Of a DNA stretch of 64,000 bases, positions 13,374-22,564 are shown in pieces. Below the pieces are notes generated by a model. The model was not told where the DNA came from. It saw only the letters and a list, made by a program, of their open reading frames with translations, and did not search any database. A program made the translations under genes and the position numbers. Within the stretch, counting starts at the first letter, position 1. Every line of letters begins with the position of its first letter. The stretch spans positions 33,214,770-33,278,769 of the forward strand of contig NC_080682.1 of assembly GCF_030445035.2 (NCBI RefSeq), in the 5' to 3' direction. Source of the DNA: Dasypus novemcinctus (taxonomy: Eukaryota > Chordata > Mammalia > Cingulata > Dasypodidae).

Positions 13374-13782
13374 TGTGATGGTTAGGCTATTGTGTCAACT
13401 CAGCCAGATAATTGTGCCCAGTTGTTTGGTCAAGCAAGCACTGGGCTAACTGTAATACAAAGGCATTTATGGACTTTAGTCACCATTGACTTTACTGCAG
13501 CAGTAAATCATAGATAGCTGGTTATAATTACATCAGTCAGGGAGATTGTCCCTTATAAGCGGAGTGATTCTAGCATAGAGAGAGAATGTCCCAGCTCGTC
13601 TTTACACAGCCAACATCTCCCAGAATTCATCAAGAATCTTCATTGGACTTTCATCAGAGCTCCTGCCTTTGGAACCTGGACTTGTGCATCCCTATGGCTG
13701 CTTGAGAGACTCTGATAAATCTCCCACTAAAGACAGATATCCCTTGTCGATTCTGTTACCCTAGAGAACCCTGACTAATACA
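13374..13782 (+). mobile_element. MLT2-like (ERV-L) solo LTR nested in the MaLR interior
   Basis: It begins TGTGATGGTTAGGC...GTGTCAACT and contains 'gtgcccagttgtttggtcaa'. It ends 'agagaaccctgactaataca', the hallmark ends of ERV-L LTRs. The flanks carry CATC on both sides (13370-13373 and 13781-13784; GCATC against ACATC if 5 bp), consistent with a short target duplication. Surrounding MaLR interior resumes on the far side, so it inserted after the MaLR element. Confidence 0.8.
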
Positions 13783-13960
13783 TCATTGTAAAAAGTCGAT
13801 TTAGCACTCATTTGACTATCAACATCTCTTCTAAGTGATCTAGGCCTTTTCCATCAAGCATCTCACAATTCCTCCAAAAAATACCCTTTACTTATTTATA
13901 AAAACATTCCAGCATTTTGGTAATTGCAAAAGCACTTCCCCACTACTCAGTACCGAATTC

Positions 13961-14402
13961 TGTATTAGTCAGTTCTAGGTTGGTTTCTATAAAGGGTAGG
14001 AGCTTACAGATACCGGGCCATAAAGCATCAGTTACTTCCCCCACCAAAGTCTATTTTCACGTGTTGGAGCAAGATGGCTGTCAATGTCCATGAAGTTTCA
14101 GGTGTTCTGGGTTCCTCCTTTCTAGGGTCTTGCTTCTCTCTGGGTTTAGGGTTCCTCTCTTCCCAGGAATTGCTTCTCTTTTCTCTGTGAGCTTACTTCC
14201 CAGAGCTTCAGCATCATACTCCAACACTGAAACTCCAATATCAAAAACCCTCAACTCTGTCCTTTTCCATGCCTTTTACCAATGCCCAAAGGCATGGCCA
14301 ATCAAAGCCCTAATCATAACTTAATCACACACAGTAGAGACCAGATTGCAAACATAATCCAATATCTATTTTTGGAATTCTTACCTATATCAAACTGCTG
14401 CA
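13961..14402 (-). repeat. 5' LTR of the MaLR-type provirus
   Basis: Partner of 11461-11985, shorter by internal deletions (e.g. around 14260-14290). It is followed immediately by the CAGTT target duplication at 14403-14407. Confidence 0.85.
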
Positions 14403-14407
14403 CAGTT

Positions 14408-14971
14408 AATGATATTAGTAAACAAAAATAATGGTTTTCAGAGATTGGATGAAATGGTTATACACCATTCATTTTCTCTAGCACGTTCTTAACTTGTTAT
14501 AGTGCTGTAGATAATTTTTATAGTGGCACATGACTTCCTACAAAATATACCTTCTTTTGAAAATCATTTTCTAGCTCTTCAGAGATTAGTGACTAGGAAT
14601 TGCCATAAAAATATACTGTCAAGAATATCAGGGTAATTTAAATAAATTCATTATTATTTCATTGACATGTTCATAAGCAGAATATCTCATTAACATGTCC
14701 ATAAATAACAGAGGCCAATAATTTTGTTTTCTTATAGGACTGAATATTGGCTTTCACTGAATTTATTCTGAATAAAATTATACTGAATATATAGTTAGTG
14801 TCAAATAGCAAACATATGCATAATTTAAAAAAGAAATACTTTTAGTTTGGTTTAGGGCCCATTACTTGCCTAATATTTTGTTGGAAATTATTGTTTTATA
14901 ACTCCTTATTTATTGGTTTTAGATAAATAAATTGTCAATGTGATGTTTCACTTTTATGCTTTCTTCACATA
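14408..14971. other. Unassigned AT-rich interval
   Basis: I see no gene, repeat family or regulatory structure that can be supported here. Confidence 0.5.
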
Positions 14972-15718
14972 TGTTTTCATTTCCTATGCTGCTTAAGAAA
15001 ATATCATGGACTGAATCAGCTTAAACAATTGAATTCATTTGTTTACTGCTTTGAGGCCAGGAAATTGTACAGATGCCTTATCAAGGTGATGTTTTCTCCC
15101 AAAACAGGCATTTGGGTGCTGGCTGATAGTGACTGTTAGTCCTTAGTTTGTCACATAACAAGACAAATGGTGGTGTCTCCTGTTCTCCTCTAGATTGTTG
15201 ATTTCAGATTTTAGCTGCTTCATCTGTGACTTTCTCTGTGTCTGAATTTTTTTCTACTTACAATGATTATAGTAGTAGTATTAATACCCATCTTGATTGA
15301 GGGGGGTCACACCTTAATTGAAGTAACTTCATTAAGAGGTGTTACTTGCCATGAGTTTATTCCCAAAGGAATGGATTAACTTTAAGAACATGTTTTTTTA
15401 TACATACACTTTTTTTTTTAAGATTTTTAATTTATTTCTCTCCCCTTCCCCCACCCCCCGCCCTGGTTGTCTGTGCTCTGTGTCTATTTGCTGCGTCTTC
15501 TTCTTTGTCCACTTCTGTTGTCAATGGCACAGGAATCTGTATTTCTTTTTGTTGCGACATCTTGTTGTGTCAGCTCTCTGTACGGGCAGCATCATTCTTA
15601 GACAGGCTGCACTTTCTTTAGCACTGGGTGGCTCTCCTTTTGGGGTGCACTCCTTGTGCATGGGGCTCCCCTATGCAGGGGACACCCTTGCATATTCATA
15701 CACTTTCAAACCACCACA
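14972..15718 (-). mobile_element. MaLR (MLT1-like) solo LTR, split by a SINE
   Basis: On + it runs from 'tgttttcatttcctatgctgc' to 'ttcaaaccaccaca'. Internal landmarks are 'atcaaggtgatgttttctcc', 'tgtgactttctctgtgtctgaat' and 'cacaccttaattgaagtaac'. The same LTR family appears in + orientation at 19102-19440, where 'ctaatccattcctgtggatg' is the counterpart of 'caaaggaatggatta' here. The DAS-SINE at 15413-15696 interrupts it near its end. No clear target duplication was found. Confidence 0.65.
15413..15696 (-). mobile_element. DAS-SINE, 5'-truncated (tRNA head missing)
   Basis: The minus-strand element has the A-rich tail at 15413-15440 and the DAS-SINE body up to about 15693, where it stops before the tRNA-like head. 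It is flanked by CATACACTTT at 15403-15412 and 15697-15706, a clean 10-bp target duplication, showing the truncation happened during insertion. Confidence 0.88.
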
Positions 15719-16599
15719 CTCCACCTTCTCTATTAGTCAGAGTTCTCTATAAAAACAGAAGTGACAGATGATAAATATAAATATTTTGATTTTTTAAAGA
15801 ATTGTCTGAAGTGACTTTAGGAGTGGACAAGTCCATATTCCATAGGACAGGCTGCAAGCTGGGAACTCCAATGAACACTTTCTGTGATTTTCCCAGGAGA
15901 AGCTAGCTGGATGAAGTAGAAATGTAAATTCTCTCCTTTGACAATTGAAATAACTTCTTTGAAAGCCTTCAACTGATTAGATTGTTGAAGGCAGTTTCCT
16001 CAATTTATTGCAAATGTAATCAGCATAGATGCAAGTGATTTACTAATGAATAAGTCCATGAGATATCCTCACAGAAACACTACAGCCAGTTCCTCCTTGA
16101 CCAAACAACTGAATATCATAACTAGCCAACTTGAACTTAACTATCATGGTCCACTCAACTAAGACTTCATGACCTTCTCCTTAAACAATATTTAATGTCT
16201 AAATAAAAATAATAACATTCATATTTCCACATAAAAATACTCAACTATCTTGTGTACAAGAAACACACCGATTTTCCCCAATTCTTGGGTAATTGTCAAT
16301 TGTAAATTTAATATTGTATAACTTAAATACTGTGAAATGAAGCTGATATAACTTACGTCATATGATAAGGGGATAAGACTGGGAAGAAAACATAGCTATT
16401 TGCTTTATTTATATATGCAAACATACTCTTAGCAAAACAGGAAAGAACCATTCATAAGCATTGCATCCCTTGCTTCTGTAACCAGGCACATGGTCATAGC
16501 TCATATTTATAACTGCAATCTTCTACCCTCAGCAAGCACCTCAGCTGGCTGTGATTTTTGCCTTCAGGAATGAAGTTTTGGAGTCATTGGTAGTTTCCC

Positions 16600-16872
16600 C
16601 TGGATTGAGTTGTTGCAGTTTTCCATTGACTTCACTCAATGGGCTGGTAGAGAAGAAAAGCATTCTAGGAGATCTTCTGTATTCCAGGAAAACTCTCTTT
16701 TAACTACATTGTGTAATTGCATTGAGTTATATTTATCTTTGCCAGGAACAATAACCCTAGTCAACACAGTAATTCCTTTACTTACCTGTAGATTTGAGAC
16801 ATGAGGAACCCAAAGTGGCCAGGTGGCAGTCTTAACTACCAGTTTAATTGTTGTGTCTCCTGGTGGAAGCAC
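16600..16872 (-). pseudogene. ERV-L pol C-terminal dUTPase-like remnant
   Basis: A 78-codon open stretch (16636-16872) shows segments LPPGDTT, GITVL and WNTEDLL in the order expected of the dUTPase-like domain at the end of ERV-L pol. It lies between the integrase remnant and the 3' LTR, as in known ERV-L. It is a fragment without start context and is interrupted on both sides. The family call rests on motif order and position, not on an alignment score. Confidence 0.55.
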
Positions 16873-17036
16873 TTCTACTTTTGGAACTAGGACTTGTACA
16901 GCAGCAGCTTAATAAAGCAAAATTTTTATAATGGGTCATCAGGGGTAAAATAAGTGATTTCCCTCCCTTTTCCACTCATTGGTTCCTAGGCCTGTCCACT
17001 AAACCATGGAAGATATCATCATAGAGTAGATATGAT

Positions 17037-17330
17037 TTAGAGCATAAGCAGCCTCCTGAAGAACATTGCCCAGCCCTTCAAAGTACTGCTACTTAGTTGG
17101 CAACATAATTGGGTCTTCAAAAGGCCATTACACCATTCTATCAATTTAGCTGTTTCAGCAAGATAGGGTATTCGTAAGAATAGTGATTCCATGGACACTT
17201 GACTCTTGATGCACTTCATTTGCTATGAAATGGGTTCATTATTCTGAAGAAGTGTTGTTTGGAATTCCATGCTGTTTGATAAGGCATTCTGTAAATCCAT
17301 GAATGTGATTTTTGAAACTATATTACAGTA
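17037..17330 (-). pseudogene. ERV-L pol integrase remnant
   Basis: The open stretch 17037-17219 contains LIEWCNGLLKTQL, which matches the integrase core segment bearing the third catalytic acidic residue (the E of D,D-35-E, kept here), followed by STLKGW. Sequence further right (17220-17330) continues the same domain with stops. It is a decayed endogenous copy without coding capacity. Confidence 0.7.
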
Positions 17331-17710
17331 AGAAGATTAAGAACCACCCTAGTGAATTTTTACTAAAGTAGTCTAGTCAAAAGGCCTTTAACTGAAATAA
17401 ACTAACCACAAGTTTCCATCCACATACCCACAGGAATGTGAAAGCCATGGAAGCAGGAAACTAGAGGCAGTGTAAACTGAGTGAGAAGGAAAAGACTGAC
17501 AGATGCCACCATGTGCCTTGACATATAACAGAGATGTCCATGTTACCATCAACCAGTTTTCAGAGAGAAAGCACTTCTTAATGATGCCTTCATTTGGATG
17601 TTTTTTATTAGCCTATAAACTATAAGTTTTGCAAGTGAACAAATCCACATTATAAAAGCTAACATATTTCTGGTATATGGTTTTTGGCGGCCTAGAAGAA
17701 TAAAAGATTT

Positions 17711-17729
17711 TGGTACCAAGAAAGTGGGG
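17711..17729 (+). other. Retroviral primer binding site (tRNA-Leu type)
   Basis: TGGTACCAAGAAAGTGGGG lies just after the LTR end. It is complementary in pattern to a leucine tRNA 3' end, the primer typical of ERVL/MaLR elements. Confidence 0.6.
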
Positions 17730-18342
17730 TACTGCTATTTCAAATACCAGGAAAGTTAAAAAAGGCTTTTAAATTGCCTAATAAGAACACACAGGAAGAA
17801 TTGAGAGATGCTTCATCCAAAAGGCCTAGATTGCTTTGAAATGAACACTGGAAGAAATACAGATGCTAAAGGAATTTTGATGAGGACTAAGACAGAAATG
17901 ATGAATGACCCATTGCTACCTGGAAGAAAGGTGGCTCTTGTTTTAAAGTGGAAGAGAATTTGACAAATTGACTCATAATGTCAGATGGGAGGCAAAATTT
18001 GAAAGTGATGAGCTTGGGAATGTAACTGAAGTGTTTTCCAAACTAAATGTGGAAAGTGAAGCCTGGTTTCTCTTTTAATGTAAAAATGTGAGAGTAAAGT
18101 GTAACCTGAGAACTGAAGTCTTGGCCACAAAGAAACCAGCCATTGATGGTTTAGAAAGTTCCGAGCTTCTGGAAAATGATTCCTGAGAAAACAGTGCTCT
18201 TTGTGAGGGTTTAAATGAATATGGAACCATTCAGCCATTTCAGTACATGTCAGGATTGGAAATGCATTTATTCAGAAAAGGTGTTTGGAAATTCCTACTG
18301 GCTGACTGTTGGGACCCCTGTATGCTATATGCAAAATAAAGG

Positions 18343-18380
18343 TTTTTGTTTTGTTTTGTTTTATTTTGTTTTTTGTTTTA
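18343..18380 (+). repeat. (TTTTG)n-like simple repeat
   Basis: Imperfect TTTTG/TTTTA pentamer run inside the MaLR interior. Confidence 0.8.
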
Positions 18381-19440
18381 TGAGATCTATAGGAAGGAAA
18401 CTACTGCCAGGCTAAATGAAAAGAGACAGAAAAGGAATAGATTGAAGGAAAAATGACTTCCAAAGGCAGTACCATGGAACCAGACATCTGAACTGGAGAC
18501 ATTTTCTCAGGCCCAGAGAGAGAACCCCATCCATATGTGCATACATGGTTCAGATATTGGAGAAGGCAGGGTTTCTGTCCCACTCCTCAGCAAGAGTGCT
18601 ACTACCTCAGGCTTTCCAAATGCCTAGGGCACTGTGGGGAGGTTGGCCACCACCCTGATGTTTGATAAGGGTGGAGTTGAGGTCATGGCCCCTGAACAAG
18701 CTTTTGGAAAGTATGGGTATGCCCTTGCAACAGGTCAGGAGAAAAAAGAATAATTCTATGGATGTCTCACACCTTGAAATCTAATGGATTATGCAATGCA
18801 AGGTTTTGGAAATGTTTAGGACCTCTGGCCCTGTTTTCCTTCCATTTTCTCCATACAGAAATGGTTATGCTATTCCTACCACTGCCCTTCCTTTGTATAC
18901 TGGAAACAGATACATTGTTAAGTTCCACAGGCCAAGAGTCATAGAGGAATTATTTGCTCAAGACAGTCCATACTGATAAATGATTTTGGTGAGACTTCAT
19001 GCTATTATGGGACTGACTTAAGGATTTTTGAAATATTATAATAGAATGAATGTATTTTTTACCTGGAAGGAACATGACTTTTGGGGGAACAGAGGGTTAA
19101 TTGTGATTGTTTGAAGTTATATGGGCCCCAGAAAATGATGTTCTTAGAGCTAATCCATTCCTGTGGATGTAAGTAGGGCATTTTGAATAGGTTACTTCTA
19201 TTAAGGCATGGCTAGGATGAGTCTTTATACTTTACTGGAGTCCATAATAAGTGAAGTGAATAAAGAGAGAGAAAGAGAAAGCCACTAAAGGAAGAAGCTG
19301 AAATCCATGAAACAAGAAGAAAAAGGGGAAACCAGCAGATACCACATGGGCCTTGCCATGTGTCCGAGTCAGAGGAATCCAGCACTTCCAATAGCAATTC
19401 TTACAGATTCTTGCTTATTTCCTTTTATTGCCTTTGTCAT

Positions 19441-20059
19441 CTACCTTTCAAAAAAGAACTTCTTTTTGACATCATTCATCACAGTTTACACCAATGAGAA
19501 AAGCCCTGATAAATGACTTCTCATCACCTCAATACACATCTGCTTCTGCCTTAGTCATTCTGCTTTATTTTTGTTCTAGGATTTGTTTATTTAAAGGGCA
19601 TTAGGAGTGGAAATACACTTTTCTTTCAATAAAATTCATACTTTTCCCAGGAGGGATGATTGTCCTGTGAATGCATCATAACAATCTAATGAAAACAAAG
19701 TAATCCAAGAATGGGTTATTAACTATGAATTTTAGATCCAATTTATAATTTTTAGGACTTCATATTCTAATTAGTAATACCAAGAAATCTCACATAGCTC
19801 CATTGGAAGAAACATATTTGATAGCAGAGTGTGATTTAAATTTATACTCAAAATAATCTTGAGAAAAAAATTCAGAGTCAAAATGCTGAGTATAATGTAG
19901 TTATCATGTTACCTTATAAAGAAATCCAGCTATTTGAAACCACAGTATCTTAAAATTTACTTTCTTGATTGTAATCTTTTGAGTTGATTTTTTTTGGAAA
20001 AAAGAATAAACTACTTCAAAAGTATTTCTGTAATTATGACAATATGGCCAATAGGGTAG
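19441..20059. other. Unassigned AT-rich interval
   Basis: No gene or clear repeat family was recognised between the MaLR LTR and the L1 5'-like segment. Confidence 0.45.
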
Positions 20060-20882
20060 ACAGATAAAGCTTAGATCTTACTGAAACAACTGAGAGGGAG
20101 TTAGCCCTGCCTTGGTGATATACTTAGGGGTACAACAGACCAGGATACTACTTCACAACTAACAGAAGAGTCAGGGACTGAGAGGAGGAAGCCAGAACAC
20201 CAAACTGTGAGTAATCCATCCTTGGTTGCTGGGAAGGGCATCCATCCCCCATCCCTGAGAAATCAGGCAAGACTAAAACTCCTGGCAAATAACATCTAAG
20301 AGGAGAACAGACTTCTTCCTCCCTGCCAGCACCTCTAGGTATATATAGAGTGGGGGAAGGTGCTCTGTGTTATCTAGGAGGGTGCTAGAAAGGAAAGGAA
20401 GCCACCGAAAATATTGAATTTCTCCTGCCTGTGACTGGAAGTGGCACTTATACCCTGCACTCTGGACAAACAACCTAGGTGGAGCCACAGGTTTTCTCCT
20501 TCAAAAAGAGTGTAGTTACAACCTCCCTGGGAGAAGAAGGTGTCAGAGAGGGTGGAAAGTGGTCTCTTTGCAGTTATTTTATCCAGCTCAGCCTCCCTTG
20601 GGTGTCAGAAGTGACGCTGACATGACAGGGATAGAGGAGTGGGAACTTCTCAGGCAGGCTGCCACACTCAGCAGCCTAAGTAAAGAAAGGAATTACATAA
20701 AAGAAGAGACAGGGATCTCCTCAGACAGGCTGCTATGCCTAGCATCCTAGATATAAAGAGAATTTACATTAGGAAAAAGGCGAAGATAACAGGGAGGGAA
20801 TAGGGGCTGATAGGGTTCTGATAAAAAAGGCACATTAGCCCAGGGCAGAGCTCCTGCTTGGATTATGCAAAGTCTCTAATTT
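20060..20882 (+). mobile_element. Probable L1 5' UTR fragment with a short tandem duplication
   Basis: This segment is more GC-rich and purine-biased than its surroundings, with no conserved coding. It has the style of an L1 5' UTR ('ctgagagggagttagccctgcc...cagggactgagaggagg'). A unit of about 71 bp is imperfectly repeated at about 20636-20706 and 20707-20780 (shared 'aggctgc..' and 'aaagagaatttacat' blocks). An L1 tail follows after a SINE (21205-21660), so the whole may be one L1 with most of its interior lost. The family call is inference. Confidence 0.4.
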
Positions 20883-21176
20883 GGGAAATGGATGTGGATT
20901 GATCAATTGGGCTCCCATCTACCATATAGGTGGCCCTGGGTTCACTTCCCAGGGCCTCTTTGTGAAGGCAACCTGGTCACTCCCACAGAGAGCTGACAGC
21001 CCACACCCATGGAGAGCTGATGGCCTGTGCCCACAGAGAGCTGGTATAGCAAGATGATGAAACAGAGGGAGAAAAGCAGACACAGAAGAATGTGCAGCTA
21101 ATGGACACAGAGAACAACAGCAAGCAAGTGGCAAGGGGGTCAGGAGGATAAATAAATAAAATAAATCTTTAAAAAA
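20883..21176 (+). mobile_element. DAS-SINE, shorter variant
   Basis: It has a tRNA-like head ('ggatgtggattgatcaattgggc...gggttcacttccc' with an A-box/B-box pattern) and a shortened body in which 'gagagctgatggcctgtgccc' units recur. The tail is the family-typical ATAAATAAAATAAATCTTT followed by A-run 21171-21176. The head type matches the SINE at 4058-4472 and differs from those at 26071 and 58995. Target duplications are not clear. Confidence 0.8.
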
Positions 21177-21204
21177 TGAGGGAAAGTTCAAAATATTCAT
21201 AAAT

Positions 21205-21660
21205 AGAACCTAAGAGAGTATGTTAATAAGAAACCCACACTATTGTGACTAGTAATGGAAAAACTGTAGCATTGATATGGAGAAAGTGGCCACGGTAGTT
21301 GCTGAGGGCAGGGAGAGGGAAGAAGTGATGTGATGTGAGGGCACTTTTGGGACTTGGAGTTGTCCTAAATGATATTGCAGGGACAGATGCTGGACATTAT
21401 ATATCCTGCCATAACCCACTGAACGTAGTGGGGGAGAGTGTAAACAACAATGTGATCAATAATCCATGCAGTGCAGCAGTGCTCTAAGCTGTACTCACCA
21501 AAGGCAATGGATGTGCCACAATGATGAAGGAGGGTTATTGATGTGGGAGAAGTCGGGGGCGGGGGGTGTATGTAGGAACCTCATATTTTTTCATGTACCT
21601 TTTTTTGTGATCTATGTATCTTCAAAAAATACAATAAAAATGAATGCTCATAAAAAAGGG
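21205..21660 (+). mobile_element. L1 3' UTR tail
   Basis: It matches the nested L1 tail at 28480-28890 in order: 'actattgtgacta.taat', 'gagaaagtggccac', 'ggacattatatatcctgc', 'gccacaatgatg', a G-rich run at 21553-21568, 'catattttttcatgta' and 'gatctatgtatcttcaaaaaa'. It ends in an A-rich tail at about 21640-21660. Confidence 0.75.
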
Positions 21661-21860
21661 TAATTATAGGTTGATATGTGAAAAAATACATATTATGTAA
21701 ACTATAGGTGATAGTTAATAATACTATTTAAATAATCTTTCATGAACTGTGACAAAGGAAACCCCACCAATGCAAAGTGTCAAATATATGGGGTTATGTG
21801 GGAATGTTGTCTTTTTTTGCCTAATTTTTCTGTAAAACTGCAACTTTTTAAATTTAAATT
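21661..21860 (+). mobile_element. Older L1 3' end (tentative)
   Basis: The order 'catgaactgtgacaaagg...ccaccaatgcaaagtg...tatggggttatgtgggaa...ctaatttttctgtaaaactgc' follows the general form of older mammalian L1 3' ends. It is too decayed for a firm subfamily call. Confidence 0.45.
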
Positions 21861-22204
21861 AAAACAATAATAACTCCAGGAAAGATTTCACAGCCCTTTG
21901 TATTGGGTGTTTTAAGTGAGGTAATCCATGTAATTTGCTTTACATGGTGCCAAAACATAGATTCCCTCATTAAATTCTGACTACTACTGTAAAAATATAG
22001 GACAATTAAAAAAAAAAAAGAGGTACTAAATGGAGTTCTTTAGGTTGAAAGGAAAAAAGAGGAGAGAGAGATTTGGAGGAGAGTATAAGAACGATTAAAA
22101 AAAGAAAAAGTAATAAAAACAATATATGGCATACATAAATACAAAGAAAATATGGCTAATCTAAGAAATTCCATGAGAGTAATAACAATGAATGTTAATG
22201 GACT

Positions 22205-22564
22205 TGTGGGAAGCTGCCTCTGGCACTGGTATTGTATTGGCAATCTTGTTGCTAAGCGCTATTTTTAGATACTAACCTGGTTAAGTTTCCGTTTCCCTAC
22301 CCTCCTTGTAGCAATTAAGTTTCTATCCTCCTTCCACTCAGACAATTGTTTTGAAACATCCACAAAAAGACTTCATGACATGGACCAATCAGATCTGTGG
22401 TGCGAAACCTCATTCATCACTGTCTATAAATACTCCTGATTGACCCTCAATAAATGAGACTTGATCAGAATCCTGTCTTGTCTCCATTCTTTGTGTCTCT
22501 TGTCCCTTTTCATTCCCACTCCCTCCTTCAGGTCTTGGTTCCACTGATCCGCGGGTCGGGTCAT
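22205..22564 (+). mobile_element. ERVK (class II)-type solo LTR
   Basis: A 360-bp LTR begins TGTGGGAAGC and ends GGGTCGGGTCA, inserted in the first codons of the L1 ORF2. It is flanked by 6-bp duplications TGGACT (22199-22204) and TGGATT (22565-22570), one mismatch; a 6-bp duplication fits class II ERVs. Promoter-like motifs are intact: CCAAT at 22385-22389, TATAAATA at 22425-22432 and a polyadenylation signal AATAAA at 22449-22454, followed by a pyrimidine-rich 'cttgtctccattctttgtgtctcttgtcc' U5-like end. No internal ERV sequence remains. Class assignment is by LTR form and duplication length. Confidence 0.8.
22425..22432 (+). promoter_or_regulatory. TATA box of the ERVK-type LTR
   Basis: TATAAATA is preceded 36 bp upstream by CCAAT (22385-22389) and followed by AATAAA (22449-22454), the usual LTR core promoter spacing. 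Whether it is active cannot be told from sequence. Confidence 0.6.

Larger units (their letters stand above)
11461..14402 (-). mobile_element. ERVL-MaLR-type provirus with both LTRs (minus strand)
   Basis: Two related LTRs (11461-11985 and 13961-14402) flank a non-coding internal region, and identical 5-bp target duplications CAGTT sit at 11456-11460 and 14403-14407. On the + strand each LTR starts TGTATTA.TCAG and ends CTGC.(A/C)CA, so the element lies on the minus strand. Next to the 5' LTR (left of 13961) the minus strand reads 'ggtactgagtagtgggg', a decayed form of the tRNA-Leu-type primer site expected for ERVL/MaLR. The internal part resembles the non-coding MaLR interior and carries no gag or pol frame. 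An MLT2-like LTR is nested at 13374-13782. Confidence 0.85.
15730..17436 (-). mobile_element. ERV-L 3' portion: LTR plus end of pol
   Basis: On the minus strand the order is pol integrase remnant (about 17330-17037), dUTPase-like remnant (about 16872-16600), then the 3' LTR (16147-15730). ERV-L elements lack env and carry a dUTPase at the end of pol, so this order fits that family. The LTR on + starts 'ctattagtcagagttctct' and ends near 'acttgaacttaactatca', mirroring the MLT2-like LTR at 13374-13782. The 5' side is lost where the next MaLR provirus begins. Confidence 0.75.
17437..19440 (+). mobile_element. ERVL-MaLR provirus (MLT1-like), plus strand, both ends worn
   Basis: The left part (17437-17705) is the 3' portion of a 5' LTR. 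It is followed at 17711-17729 by TGGTACCAAGAAAGTGGGG, a good match to the tRNA-Leu-type primer binding site of MaLR/ERV-L. The interior (17730-19101) resembles the gag-derived, non-coding MaLR interior ('ctagattgctttgaaatgaacactgg', 'gatgaggacta'). A second LTR starts near 19102 ('tgtgattgtttgaagttatatgggcccc') and can be followed to about 19440. No frame is intact. A TTTTG-rich tract lies at 18343-18380. Confidence 0.75.
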
